Assembly: GCF_041687215.1 (NCBI RefSeq)
Contig: NZ_JAWLCI010000002.1
Location: forward strand, 1-64,000
Length of the DNA: 64,000 nucleotides
Source of the DNA: Mariniphaga sp041687215
Lineage (GTDB): Bacteria; Bacteroidota; Bacteroidia; Bacteroidales; Prolixibacteraceae
Direction: 5' to 3'
The notes under the pieces were generated by a model. The model saw only the letters and a list, made by a program, of their open reading frames with translations, was not told where the DNA came from and made no database searches. The translations under genes and the position numbers were made by a program. Positions 8,486 to 17,473 of the stretch are shown piece by piece; the stretch's first letter is position 1, and each line of letters opens with the position of its first letter.

Positions 8486-9391
8486 ATGAAATCCCGACTT
8501 ATAATTGTTTTACTTCTTTTTTCTGTTATTCGCGGAATGGCACAACAGTCTGGAAATGACATGTCGTGGTGGAATGAATTGCACGGCTGGGAAGAAGGTG
8601 ATCCTGGCTGGCGAAACTGGATGAAAATTTCTCCCGGTTATTTTGGTCCCAACGCACTTCCCGTGCCTCATGTTCAAAAAGGAGAACTGTTTAAAGAAAC
8701 AGAATTCGAACTCACTTTTTCAAATCATTTTCACCCGGGAGATCCTACGCAGGATTTATCAGGGTATGTATATATTCCATTTGCAAGCAATAAAATAGCT
8801 GTTGAAATGTATGGCGTTGCATTTGAACGTTTTGCCTTTTCAGAAGAAATACGGAATGAACGTTTTTCCCGCATAAAAGATGGCAAGGGATCGGCCATTG
8901 GCGATTTTTATTTCAGCACATTAATTCAGGTTCTAAAGGATAGAAAATTCCCCAACACATTATTCCGTTTTGGAACAAAAACAGCATCAGGAAACCAGTT
9001 GGAGGGAGCGCGTTACATTGATAGTCCGGCCTATTTTTTGGATTTGAGTTTTTCAAAAACCATCGGAAATTCTGAAACCGGTGCAGTCAAACCATTCGGG
9101 ATGATTGGCTTTTACACCTGGCAAACCAACGACGAACTGAATCTGCAAAACGATGCCCTGCTTTACGGGCTGGGTGCAGATTACATTAAAAATACCTGGT
9201 TGTTTTCGGCCTCTTGCTCTGGTTATTCTGGCTACAAAAACGAACGCGACAAACCCATGCAGCTTCATTTCGACCTGCGGAAAGATTTTGCAAAAAAAGC
9301 TTATCGGGTCCAATATCAACATGGCTTGCGACATTGGGAATATAAAACACTCCGCTTTTCATACATTTTAAAAATTAACCGGAAAGAATAA
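8486..9391 (+). CDS. Putative outer-membrane beta-barrel protein, unknown function
   Basis: A 301-residue protein with a clear signal peptide (MKSRLIIVLLLFSVIRGMAQ). The start at 8486 is preferred because an ATG 63 nt upstream lies in a terminator hairpin. The mature part has many short alternating hydrophobic stretches ending in aromatic residues, such as LSGYVYIPF, NTLFRFGTKT, FGMIGFYTW and LRFSYILKI. This fits an outer-membrane barrel of perhaps 12-14 strands. The N-terminal WWNELHGWEEGDPGWRNW is unusually Trp-rich. I do not recognise the family. It stands alone between a terminator and the glycosyltransferase gene. Confidence 0.7.
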   Translation: MKSRLIIVLLLFSVIRGMAQQSGNDMSWWNELHGWEEGDPGWRNWMKISPGYFGPNALPVPHVQKGELFKETEFELTFSNHFHPGDPTQDLSGYVYIPFASNKIAVEMYGVAFERFAFSEEIRNERFSRIKDGKGSAIGDFYFSTLIQVLKDRKFPNTLFRFGTKTASGNQLEGARYIDSPAYFLDLSFSKTIGNSETGAVKPFGMIGFYTWQTNDELNLQNDALLYGLGADYIKNTWLFSASCSGYSGYKNERDKPMQLHFDLRKDFAKKAYRVQYQHGLRHWEYKTLRFSYILKINRKE

Positions 9392-9470
9392 GAAAAACGG
9401 TTTTGCAGCGGATTTATGTACCTTTGCCGAAAATTTCAAAAAAGTTCAGAAATCAAATAATTTCAAAACA

Positions 9471-10418
9471 ATGAAAAAACTCTCGCTGGTTATTTGCGTT
9501 TTCAACGAAGAACCCAACATTAAACCCCTTTCGGAACAAATTCAGCAAGCATTAAAAAATATAGATTTTGAAGCCATTTTTGTTGACGATGGTTCCACAG
9601 ACAATACCCGTTCTGAAATTCTGAAAATTAATGACGACCGTTTTATTTTGGTTGAACTAAAGAGAAATTACGGACAAAGTTCGGCATTGCAGGCAGGAAT
9701 AGACCAGGCAGACGGCGAATATGTGGCACTGATTGACGGCGATTTGCAAAACGATCCGGCTGACATTCCAGGCATGTTAAAAATGATGGAAAACGAAAAC
9801 TGGGACATGGTTGCGGGGGTCCGGGCCAATCGGAAAGATGGCATGTTTCTTCGGAAAGCGCCGTCGAAAATAGCCAATTACATGATTCGCCAATCAACCG
9901 GCACCAAAATGAAAGACCTGGGATGCACACTAAAGATCTTCACCAAAGAAACCATTAAGAGTATTCATATTTACGGCGAATTGCACCGGTTTATTCCGGT
10001 TTTAATAACCCTGGAAGGCGCTACACGAATTACCCAGGTTGACGTAAATCACCGGCCGCGTAAATTCGGAACCTCCAAATACAACCTGAGCCGCACTACT
10101 AAAGTCATGAGCGATTTGTTTTTGATGCTTTTCTTTAAAAAATATTTGCAACGCCCCATGCACTTTTTCGGCGGACTGGGAATTATCACCTTCGGAATTG
10201 GCGCACTCATCAACCTTTATTTGCTAATTCTGAAAATCCTTGGCCACGACATTTGGGGAAAACCCTTACTTTTACTTGGAATTCTTTTGGTGATGGGAGG
10301 AATTCAGTTTGTAACCACCGGAATTATTGCCGAGCTGCAAATGCGAACTTACTTTGAATCGCAACAGAAAAAACCCTATCGCGTTAAAAGAGTAATTGCT
10401 GCAAAAGAAGTAAAATAA
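9471..10418 (+). CDS. Family 2 glycosyltransferase, polyprenyl-phosphate sugar transferase type
   Basis: A 315-residue GT2 enzyme of the GtrB/ArnC/dolichol-phosphate-mannose-synthase group, which moves a sugar from a nucleotide sugar to a polyprenyl phosphate on the cytoplasmic membrane face. The GT-A domain has VDDGSTDNT (about 37-45), KRNYGQSSALQAGID and the DGDLQNDP metal-binding motif (about 87-94). The later QRPMHFFG precedes two C-terminal membrane helices (about 230-255 and 263-290). TACCTTTG at 9419-9426 could be the -7 element. The sugar and final acceptor are unknown. No partner flippase lies next to it. Confidence 0.9.
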   Translation: MKKLSLVICVFNEEPNIKPLSEQIQQALKNIDFEAIFVDDGSTDNTRSEILKINDDRFILVELKRNYGQSSALQAGIDQADGEYVALIDGDLQNDPADIPGMLKMMENENWDMVAGVRANRKDGMFLRKAPSKIANYMIRQSTGTKMKDLGCTLKIFTKETIKSIHIYGELHRFIPVLITLEGATRITQVDVNHRPRKFGTSKYNLSRTTKVMSDLFLMLFFKKYLQRPMHFFGGLGIITFGIGALINLYLLILKILGHDIWGKPLLLLGILLVMGGIQFVTTGIIAELQMRTYFESQQKKPYRVKRVIAAKEVK

Positions 10419-10454
10419 CAGACTACAAATCACGGTATGTTTTTTGATGCTTAC

Positions 10455-10486
10455 TTGTTGAATATTTGAATTTTAAATTAAATTTG
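10455..10486 (+). promoter_or_regulatory. Promoter of the plug-domain protein gene
   Basis: TTG at 10455-10457, a 21-nt spacer and TAAATTTG at 10479-10486 fit the Bacteroidota promoter. Transcription would start near 10493. A purine-rich AGAGAGGA (10501-10508) lies shortly before the ATG at 10516. Confidence 0.6.
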
Positions 10487-10515
10487 TACATTATATTATA
10501 AAGAGAGGAAACGCC

Positions 10516-11196
10516 ATGAATACAAAATTTTCAAAAACATTACCTTTAATTGCAGTACTTTTTTTTGCATTGATATCCAATGCACAGGAAAGAATTGTAC
10601 ACGGAATGGTAACCACTTTTGACAGCATACCGCTAATTGATGCAGAAGTTCAGGTTAGAAGCACCAAACAAACCGTTTTAACAGATACCCTGGGAAGATT
10701 TTCGGTTGCAGTGAATCCCGGAGAAAGACTAAAAGTTTCAGCAACAGGCTTTTTCAATCAAAAAGTTAAACTGGAAGAAAAAACCAAATTTGCTGCCATT
10801 AATCTAAAACTGAAACCCGGAGAAAAAAACCGTGAATATGCCATTGGGTACGGGCATGTTTCTGACAGGGATAAATTGAATGCTTTGGCCTCTTTAAACA
10901 GTGATGATCTCGACTTTTCGCAATACAGTGATATTTATGATTTAATTAAAGGCCGTTTTGCTGGTGTTCAGGTGGTTAACGGCGAAATTATTATTCGCGG
11001 AATAAACTCCATAAACAGCAGCAGCGCAGCACTTATTGTTGTTGATGGTGTTCCGGTTGACGGAAGCGCACTCTCCTCCATTCCGCCGGTTCAGGTAAAA
11101 AGCATTAATGTGATTAAAGACGGAAGCTCAGCCATTTACGGTTCGCGCGGAGCAAACGGTGTGGTACTGATTGAAACCAAACGTGGCGACGATTAA
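10516..11196 (+). CDS. TonB-receptor plug-domain protein without a barrel
   Basis: A 226-residue secreted protein with a signal peptide ending near residue 23 (SNAQE). Next come a carboxypeptidase-regulatory-like beta-sandwich (about 27-100) and a SusC-type plug domain (about 125-226). The plug contains GRFAGVQVVNGEIIIRG, LIVVDGVPVDG and IKDGSSAIYGSRGANGVVLI, the signature of RagA/SusC plugs. The barrel of 700 or more residues that should follow is absent, and the gene ends with its own stop. Small plug-only proteins occur in Bacteroidota and their role is unknown; it may be a free standing plug or interaction module. The GH95 fucosidase gene follows after 39 nt in the same direction. Confidence 0.85.
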   Translation: MNTKFSKTLPLIAVLFFALISNAQERIVHGMVTTFDSIPLIDAEVQVRSTKQTVLTDTLGRFSVAVNPGERLKVSATGFFNQKVKLEEKTKFAAINLKLKPGEKNREYAIGYGHVSDRDKLNALASLNSDDLDFSQYSDIYDLIKGRFAGVQVVNGEIIIRGINSINSSSAALIVVDGVPVDGSALSSIPPVQVKSINVIKDGSSAIYGSRGANGVVLIETKRGDD

Positions 11197-11235
11197 ATCT
11201 GCATATCAAAATAAATCAAAACAAACCATCTTCAA

Positions 11236-13551
11236 ATGATTCGAATTTTTTTCCTGTTCGTTCTTTCTTTTACGCTTTTTTTTCAAAGCTGTAAAACGCA
11301 AAATACCACATCTGAAAGGGAGCTGAAACTCTGGTACGACAAACCGGCACAGGAATGGGTGGAAGCTCTCCCTGTTGGAAACGGACGGTTAGGCGCTATG
11401 GTTTTTGGCGGAATAAAAACCGAACGCATTCAACTCAACGAAGAATCGGTTTGGACCGGTGGGCCCATCGAACGTGCAAACCCGGAGGCGCTGGAAAACC
11501 TTGATAAAGTGCGCCAGCTTCTTTTTGAAGGCAAATATGCCGAAGGCGACCGGCTGGCTCAGGAAAAAATTATGGGAAAACGTATTGATGCCGGACAACA
11601 CACCTACCAAACATTGGGCGATCTATTCCTGGAATTTGACGAATTAGGTGAGATTACTAATTATAAAAGATTGCTTGACCTGCGAGCAGCAATTACCACA
11701 ACTAATTTTGAAGCCGGCGGTGTAAAATATGCCCGCGAGGTTTTTGCTTCGGCACCCGACCAGATTATTGCCATTAAACTCTCTTCTTCAGAAAAAGGAA
11801 AACTGAATTTTACAACCTGGCTGGAGCGCCCCGGCGATGCTGAAATAGTTTCAGCCAGCGACAATCAAATACTGATGACCGGTTTTGCCCAATATGAAGG
11901 TCGTGGAACCCGTTTTGCTTCGTTGCTGAATGTAAATAATACTGGCGGAGAAATTGTTGCATCAAGCGGAAAAATATCTGTGAAAAATGCTGATGAAGTG
12001 GTTTTGCTAATTTCAGGAAGAACCAGCTATTGGGGCGATCACGAAACAGAAAAATCGGCAGACGACATCAGAAGAATTGAGGAAACACCATACGAAGAAT
12101 TAAAAAAGAACCATATTGCTGACTACCATCAACTTTTCAACCGGGTTGATTTGGTACTGAATGCACCCGATACGCTGAACATCCCAACCAATGAACGTTT
12201 AGAGCGGGTGAAAAATGGTGTAAACGACGATCATCTTACCGAACTCTATTTCCAGTTTGGACGGTATTTACTTATAAGTTCATCACGCCCCGGTGGTTTA
12301 CCAGCCAACCTGCAAGGGATTTGGGACGGAACATTGTCGCCTCCGTGGAACGCCGACTACCACATCAACATTAATATTCAGATGAACTACTGGCCGGCGC
12401 TGGTAACCAACCTGGCCGAAACGCAGGAACCGTTTTTCGAATTTGTGGATGATCTGCGCGAACGGGGTTCCCAAACCGCCCGCGAAGTGTATGGCAGTCG
12501 CGGTTTTGTGGCCCACCACACCACCGATGTGTGGAAGTTCACCGACCCCATCGGTATGACCGGTTACGGCATGTGGCCCATGGGTGCAGCCTGGTGTTCC
12601 GACCACTTCTGGGAACATTATGATTACACCGGCGATGACCAGTTTCTTCGCGAAAAAGCATATCCGGTGCTGAAAGATGCTGCCCTCTTTTTTGTGGATT
12701 TCCTGGTAGAAGATCCCAAAACCGGGCTTCTGGTTTCGGGACCGGGCATGTCGCCCGAAAACAAGTTTATTGCGCCAAACGGAGAAACTGCGGCGGTTTG
12801 TATGGGGCCTGCCATGGATCATCAAATCATCCGCGAACTTTTCAATAACTGTATCAAAACCTCTGAAATGCTGAATATCGACACCCAGTTTGCCGACACA
12901 TTGCGCACCATGCTGGCACAACTTACGCCGTCGCAAATCGGTTCCGACGGACGTGTTCTGGAGTGGTCGGAAGAGCTACCGGAAGCCGAGCCGGGGCACC
13001 GGCACATTTCGCACCTTTATGCCTTGTATCCCGGTGAGGAGTTTACCAATCCCGACGACCCGAAGTGGATGGAGGCTTCACGAAAATCCATTGAGGAACG
13101 ATTGAGGCACGGTGGTGGGCACACCGGCTGGAGTCGTGCCTGGATCATCAACTTTTTTGCCCGGCTGAAAGACGGTGAAAAAGCGCACGAAAACCTTCTG
13201 GCGCTGCTGGCCAAATCCACGCACCCAAACCTGTTCGATAACCACCCGCCATTCCAAATTGACGGAAACTTTGGCGGTACTGCCGGCATTGCCGAAATGC
13301 TGCTACAAAGTCACAACGGAGTACTGCAAATGCTGCCTGCCCTCCCACCCTCCTGGCAAAAAGGCCACATTAGAGGCCTCCGTGCCCGTGGCGGTTTCGA
13401 AGTGGATTTGGCATGGGAAAATAGCCGGCTCATCGAAGCCAAAGTGCGGTCATTGCTCGGAAATACTTGTAAAGTGATGTATGGGAACAAAACGGTGGCC
13501 ATTGAAACGGAAGTCGGGGAAGAGGTTTTGCTGGATGGGAATCTGCAATAA
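11236..13551 (+). CDS. GH95 family alpha-L-fucosidase (lipoprotein)
   Basis: Inverting enzyme of GH95, a family that cleaves alpha-1,2-linked fucose and in some members alpha-L-galactose. The 771 residues start with a lipoprotein signal (FFQSC, Cys19). The N-terminal beta-domain has WYDKPAQEWVEALPVGNGRLGAMV. The (alpha/alpha)6 barrel has NADYHININIQMNYWP, with Asn378 and Asn380, the general acid region LEWSEELPE with Glu576 and the DGNFGGTAGIAEML motif with Asp676. These match the family's catalytic residues. It is likely displayed on the outer membrane or in the periplasm. With the GH29 gene at 102-1862 the strain has two kinds of fucosidase. No SusCD pair adjoins it. The substrate is inferred. 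Confidence 0.92.
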   Translation: MIRIFFLFVLSFTLFFQSCKTQNTTSERELKLWYDKPAQEWVEALPVGNGRLGAMVFGGIKTERIQLNEESVWTGGPIERANPEALENLDKVRQLLFEGKYAEGDRLAQEKIMGKRIDAGQHTYQTLGDLFLEFDELGEITNYKRLLDLRAAITTTNFEAGGVKYAREVFASAPDQIIAIKLSSSEKGKLNFTTWLERPGDAEIVSASDNQILMTGFAQYEGRGTRFASLLNVNNTGGEIVASSGKISVKNADEVVLLISGRTSYWGDHETEKSADDIRRIEETPYEELKKNHIADYHQLFNRVDLVLNAPDTLNIPTNERLERVKNGVNDDHLTELYFQFGRYLLISSSRPGGLPANLQGIWDGTLSPPWNADYHININIQMNYWPALVTNLAETQEPFFEFVDDLRERGSQTAREVYGSRGFVAHHTTDVWKFTDPIGMTGYGMWPMGAAWCSDHFWEHYDYTGDDQFLREKAYPVLKDAALFFVDFLVEDPKTGLLVSGPGMSPENKFIAPNGETAAVCMGPAMDHQIIRELFNNCIKTSEMLNIDTQFADTLRTMLAQLTPSQIGSDGRVLEWSEELPEAEPGHRHISHLYALYPGEEFTNPDDPKWMEASRKSIEERLRHGGGHTGWSRAWIINFFARLKDGEKAHENLLALLAKSTHPNLFDNHPPFQIDGNFGGTAGIAEMLLQSHNGVLQMLPALPPSWQKGHIRGLRARGGFEVDLAWENSRLIEAKVRSLLGNTCKVMYGNKTVAIETEVGEEVLLDGNLQ

Positions 13552-13892
13552 AATAAAATATCATTACACGAAATTTTTCCTCTCCTATAACAAATTTAAC
13601 TATTAGAATAAATTTTTGCCTAAAGTAAGGGTGTCCGCCAGTTGGCTGACGGGGTGGTCAAACCAGATAAAAACTAATTTTAATTTTTTGTTTCTAAAAG
13701 ATAAAAACCTTATCCCAACCTCCCCAAACCTCTCAGTAAATAAGGTCAACTTCACCCGTTTCAAAACCTTATACATCCACCTTATTCGATCCAAAGGCAA
13801 TTAAGAAGGTTAATAAGGTTGGGTTTTAAGGGTGGTCAAATTGCTACAAAGGTTAAAAACAGAAAATTAGGTTTTCGAAGAAAAGTAACAAC
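13552..13892. other. Intergenic region between convergent genes, no gene seen
   Basis: AT-rich DNA between the GH95 and oxidoreductase gamma-subunit genes. It holds a small hairpin, CCGCCAG/CTGACGG, near 13636-13653, and two inverted stretches, AACCTTAT (about 13707) and ATAAGGTT (about 13815), that could pair. Short ORFs here show no protein-like composition. The hairpins may act as transcription terminators for the converging genes. Confidence 0.5.
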
Positions 13893-14444
13893 TCACACCT
13901 CCTGCACCGTTTCTACAATCTCTTGGCCTTTTTTAATGGCTTCCAGGTTTAGCGGAATGAGTTTGTGGTAGCGCTCGGGCAGTGATTTTTCCAGACCTTT
14001 TTCCACGTTGTCGAGTTTTAGAATGGGTCTTACTTTAAGAAAACTGCCGAAAACAATCATGTTGAAAACTTTTGGATTGCCCATTTCCACAGCCGTTTTG
14101 GTACCTTCCACCTTGTAAATGTTAATGTCTTTCCGTGTAGGGTGATTTACAATTCCGTTGGGATCGTACAACAACGTGCCGCCCGGTTTCACGGCCTTTT
14201 CAAACTTGTCCATACTTTGCTGGTTCAGAATAATGGCAGTATCGAACTCGTGCAAAACCGGTGAACTGATGCGGTTGTCGCTCACAATTACAGTTACGTT
14301 GGCTGTACCTCCGCGCATTTCGGGCCCGTACGACGGAAACCAGGTTACTTCCTTATCTTCCATAATTCCTGAATAAGCGAGAATTTTCCCCATGGAAAGA
14401 ACGCCCTGACCACCGAATCCGGCAATTATCATTTCTTCTGTCAT
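13893..14444 (-). CDS. 2-oxoacid:ferredoxin oxidoreductase, gamma subunit
   Basis: A 183-residue subunit of a CoA-dependent 2-oxoacid:ferredoxin oxidoreductase, which interconverts a 2-oxoacid and its acyl-CoA plus CO2 using ferredoxin. The sequence MTEEMIIAGFGGQGVLSMGKIL and SYGPEMRGGTANVTVIVSD are typical of the gamma domain. It is the last gene of a delta-alpha-beta-gamma operon and starts 12 nt after the beta-subunit stop. The four-subunit form is shared by 2-oxoisovalerate (Vor), 2-oxoglutarate (Kor) and pyruvate (Por) enzymes, so the substrate cannot be fixed from this subunit. Confidence 0.9.
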   Translation of the reverse strand: MTEEMIIAGFGGQGVLSMGKILAYSGIMEDKEVTWFPSYGPEMRGGTANVTVIVSDNRISSPVLHEFDTAIILNQQSMDKFEKAVKPGGTLLYDPNGIVNHPTRKDINIYKVEGTKTAVEMGNPKVFNMIVFGSFLKVRPILKLDNVEKGLEKSLPERYHKLIPLNLEAIKKGQEIVETVQEV

Positions 14445-14456
14445 AACTTCTGGTTT

Positions 14457-15248
14457 TTAATTGTTTGTAACAGGTTCTCCTTTTTCACTGTCTTTCATGT
14501 CGCCCAGCGGATAATACGGAAACATGTTTTCTTCCATCCACTTGTTGGCCTGCACCGGCGACAATTTCCAGCCCGAGTTGCAGGTAGAAACCACTTCCAC
14601 AAACGATGTCCCTTTTTTGTCGAGCACATTCTGAATGCCCTTTTTCAGCGCCCGTTTGCATTTACGAACCGATGCGGCTGTTTGTGCCGACTGCCGGGTT
14701 ACATAAGAAGTTCCCGGAAGTTTAGCCACCAAATCGGTCATTTTCAGAGGGTAACCATTTCTTTCATGGTCACGTCCGCAGGGTGTGGTTGAAGTCACCA
14801 TTTTATCGATGGTGGTTGGCGCCATCTGGCCGCCGGTCATTCCGTAAATGCCATTGTTAATAAACACCACCAAAATATTTTCGCCGCGATTGCAGGCGTG
14901 TATGATTTCGGCGGCTCCAATGGAAGCTAAATCGCCGTCGCCCTGGTATGTAAACACAAACTTTTCCGGATTCAGACGAACGACCCCGGTTGCCACTGCA
15001 GGCGCCCGTCCGTGGGCTGCTTCCTGCCAGTCGATGTCGATGTAGTTATAGGCAAATACGGCACAACCAACCGGTGCAATTCCTATCGTTTTTTCCTGAA
15101 GTCCCATCTCATCAATCAATTCAGCTAACAGCTTATGAACTACCCCGTGCGTACATCCCGGGCAGTAATGCGTAATGGTGTCAATCTGTACTTTCGACTT
15201 GCTGTAAACCAGGTTTTCCGGTTTTATAATTTCTTTGATATTCATCAT
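14457..15248 (-). CDS. 2-oxoacid:ferredoxin oxidoreductase, beta (TPP-binding) subunit
   Basis: A 263-residue beta subunit carrying thiamine diphosphate. HYCPGCTHGVVHKLLAE near residue 28 includes the Cys pair typical of such subunits. The TPP motif runs from GDGDLASIGAAEI to INNGIYGMTGGQMAPTT. The start codon overlaps the alpha stop (ATGA at 15245-15248), showing tight translational coupling; a second ATG follows at once. The C-terminal tail past about residue 235 is variable. The cofactor role is certain; the substrate is inferred from context (see the aryl-acid module finding). Confidence 0.93.
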   Translation of the reverse strand: MMNIKEIIKPENLVYSKSKVQIDTITHYCPGCTHGVVHKLLAELIDEMGLQEKTIGIAPVGCAVFAYNYIDIDWQEAAHGRAPAVATGVVRLNPEKFVFTYQGDGDLASIGAAEIIHACNRGENILVVFINNGIYGMTGGQMAPTTIDKMVTSTTPCGRDHERNGYPLKMTDLVAKLPGTSYVTRQSAQTAASVRKCKRALKKGIQNVLDKKGTSFVEVVSTCNSGWKLSPVQANKWMEENMFPYYPLGDMKDSEKGEPVTNN

Positions 15249-16345
15249 TTACCCTCCTTTAAAAATTTCTGCTCCAACGCTTCCACTACTTCTCCCGGTG
15301 AGGGAATAATTCCTCCCATTCGTCCGAAATATTCAATACGGCGATGTATGCCAGCATCATAAACAGCGAGTTTTATATCTTCTATCATCTGCCCGGCACT
15401 CATTTCAACCGACATAAAACCTTTTACGTTTTTTGCCAGTTCTTTAATTATGGTTTTCGGGAATGGAAAAAGGGTAATTGGCCTGAGCAATCCCACTTTC
15501 AAACCTTTTTCCCGGGCAATTTCAACCGATTTCTCGCACACCCTCGATGAAGTTCCAAAAGCAACCAGAATGTATTCTGCATCGTCGCACTGAATGGCTT
15601 CGTAGCGTTGTTCTTCAGCTTCCATCTTCCGGTATTTTTCCTGAAAACGCTTGTTGTTGGCTTCCATTTTGTCAGAATCCATTTCCAGCGAGGTAATCAC
15701 ATTCCGCTCGCGGGTAGATGGTTTTCCAACAGTTGCCCAACTGCCGCTAATTTCATTCACTTCCTCATTGGTCCAGCGTTTTTTGTAATCCGAAAGTTCC
15801 ACTTTTTCCATCATCTGGCCGATGGCGCCATCAGTTAAAATCATGGCCGGGTTTCGGTATTTAAAGGCCAGTTCAAAAGCCAAATCCACAAAATCGTTCA
15901 TTTCCTGCACCGACGACGGAGCCAGCACAATCATTTTGTAATCGCCGTGGCCTCCGCCCTTAACAGCCTGGAAATAGTCGGCCTGCGAGGGCTGAATAGT
16001 TCCCAGACCCGGACCGCCACGCTGAACATTAACCACCAGGCAAGGCAATTCGGCGCCTGCAATGTATGAAATACCCTCCGACATCAAACTGACACCCGGG
16101 CTGGAAGAAGATGTCATCACTTTCTTTCCCGAACCGGCAGCGCCATAAACCATGTTAATGGCCGCCACTTCGCTCTCTGCCTGTAAAACCACCATTCCGG
16201 TTTCGTCCCAGGGCTGGCGTTCCATAAGCATTTCCATCACTTCCGACTGAGGTGTAATGGGATAGCCAAAATAGCCGTCGCATCCGCATCGGATGGCAGC
16301 CTCGGCCAGCACCTCATTTCCCTTCATTAATCTTAGTTCTCCCAT
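15245..16345 (-). CDS. 2-oxoacid:ferredoxin oxidoreductase, alpha subunit (VorB-like)
   Basis: A 366-residue alpha subunit. MKGNEVLAEAAIRCGCDGYFGYPITPQSEVME, AESEVAAINMVYGAAGSGKKVMTSSSSPG and VNVQRGGPGLGTIQPSQADY are signature stretches of the Vor/Kor alpha group. The size and style are closest to VorB (3-methyl-2-oxobutanoate). It forms the heart of the complex with the beta subunit (4-bp overlap), the gamma subunit and the ferredoxin-like delta subunit encoded 106 nt upstream. The gap to the delta gene contains a short tandem GACTGC repeat. Direction in vivo (oxidative or reductive) cannot be told from sequence. Confidence 0.9.
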   Translation of the reverse strand: MGELRLMKGNEVLAEAAIRCGCDGYFGYPITPQSEVMEMLMERQPWDETGMVVLQAESEVAAINMVYGAAGSGKKVMTSSSSPGVSLMSEGISYIAGAELPCLVVNVQRGGPGLGTIQPSQADYFQAVKGGGHGDYKMIVLAPSSVQEMNDFVDLAFELAFKYRNPAMILTDGAIGQMMEKVELSDYKKRWTNEEVNEISGSWATVGKPSTRERNVITSLEMDSDKMEANNKRFQEKYRKMEAEEQRYEAIQCDDAEYILVAFGTSSRVCEKSVEIAREKGLKVGLLRPITLFPFPKTIIKELAKNVKGFMSVEMSAGQMIEDIKLAVYDAGIHRRIEYFGRMGGIIPSPGEVVEALEQKFLKEGK

Positions 16346-16451
16346 TCTTATAAAATTTTGTTATTTCTTAATCCTTATTTTTTGGTCACTGGTCATTGGT
16401 CATCGTTGCAGTAAACTGAGACTATGACTGCGACTGCGACTGAAAACTTTC

Positions 16452-16676
16452 TTAAAGCTTCACCCGATATATTGTAATACAGGTATCAGGACAAACCACG
16501 CCGCAGTTGGCGCAACCAATGCAGGCCTCGGGGTTTTGCATATATGAATAGTGGTAACCACGACTGTTTACATCTTTATTCAGGGCCAGCACATCCTCAG
16601 GGCAGGCTTCCACACATAAACTACATCCTTTGCAACCCTCTTTGTCAACTACAACAGCTCCTCTTACTTTTGCCAT
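16452..16676 (-). CDS. 2-oxoacid:ferredoxin oxidoreductase, delta (2x[4Fe-4S] ferredoxin) subunit
   Basis: A 74-residue dicluster ferredoxin with two CxxCxxCxxxCP motifs (CKGCSLCVEACP at about 15-26 and CIGCANCGVVCP at about 52-63), holding two [4Fe-4S] clusters that pass electrons from the oxidoreductase core. It opens the operon of the alpha, beta and gamma subunits. A minus-strand TAGTTTTG (plus 16848-16855) could be its promoter element, giving a leader of about 165 nt; this is weak evidence. Confidence 0.92.
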   Translation of the reverse strand: MAKVRGAVVVDKEGCKGCSLCVEACPEDVLALNKDVNSRGYHYSYMQNPEACIGCANCGVVCPDTCITIYRVKL

Positions 16677-16895
16677 ATCTTATCAAATTTTCTGCTAAAA
16701 TTAATATCCTTTTTATCAGAAAAACACCATAAAAATCAGGTTATTCCATAATTTTCAGACAAGGTTAAAATCTGTAAACCAATGGAATGTACTACTGACA
16801 AATTGTTAGTTTTTCTTTGGCACAGATTAAAATTTGAATCTGTTTGACAAAACTATTTTTTAACCGGCGGAAACTATGCAACTATTGTTGCGTTA

Positions 16896-17462
16896 TCAAA
16901 TTTTATAAAGAAAACGGGTTAGGATGTTACGGTGAATGCCTAAATAGGATGCAATGTGCTGACGTTGAAGCTTTTTCCCAAGTTCGGGATATTCCTCGAA
17001 AAATTTACGAATTCGCTGTTCGGCATTTAGTGACTGGAAAGAATGGATGCGCTCCAATGCCTGAATGTAACTTTCTTCGGCCAAAATACGCACAGTGCGT
17101 TCGAACTTGGAATTATGGTCGAGTAAATACTTAAACTCTTCTTTTTCAATGCAAATCAGTTCCGAATCTTCGTAAGCACGAATAGACTCGCTGGAATTTT
17201 TCCCAAGATAAAAGCTGCGGTGGTTGCTGACAATAAAATTGTTGGGCGGAAAGAAAAACCGCGAAACCCATTCTGTGCCGCTTTCTGCAATGTAGGTTGA
17301 ATATAGGAGCCCGCTTATAAGAATGCCAATTTTTTGAGTTTTTTCATCGTAATTAATAAAAGAGTCTCCCTTTTTCAGAACAGAAGGTTTGTTTTTCAAT
17401 TCAACTTTCTGAAGTAGTTCAAGCGTAAGTTTATAGCGCGAAATTACTTTTTTCGGGTCCAT
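16896..17462 (-). CDS. Crp/Fnr-family transcription regulator
   Basis: A 188-residue regulator with an N-terminal cyclic-nucleotide-binding-like beta-roll (about 10-125) and a C-terminal winged helix (about 140-188). The recognition region is LQRQHIASYLGIHRNILTR. There are no N-terminal Cys residues for an Fe-S cluster as in Fnr and no recognisable cAMP-binding signature. The signal is unknown. This small Crp-like form is common in Bacteroidota. It starts 11 nt after the aminotransferase stop and precedes the oxidoreductase operon, so it may control one or both. The domain call is secure; the regulon is inference. Confidence 0.85.
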   Translation of the reverse strand: MDPKKVISRYKLTLELLQKVELKNKPSVLKKGDSFINYDEKTQKIGILISGLLYSTYIAESGTEWVSRFFFPPNNFIVSNHRSFYLGKNSSESIRAYEDSELICIEKEEFKYLLDHNSKFERTVRILAEESYIQALERIHSFQSLNAEQRIRKFFEEYPELGKKLQRQHIASYLGIHRNILTRFLYKI

Positions 17463-17473
17463 TCAAATTTCTC

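Noticed and set aside
12298..12936. 212-codon frame antisense to the GH95 gene
   Set aside because: It is an antisense shadow rich in Arg, Gly and His, with no start signal and no domain. The GH95 frame carries all catalytic motifs.
13603..13804. Overlapping frames on both strands in the gap after the GH95 gene
   Set aside because: Both are about 62-65 codons, with no pattern, and lie over hairpins. A non-coding gap between convergent genes is more likely.
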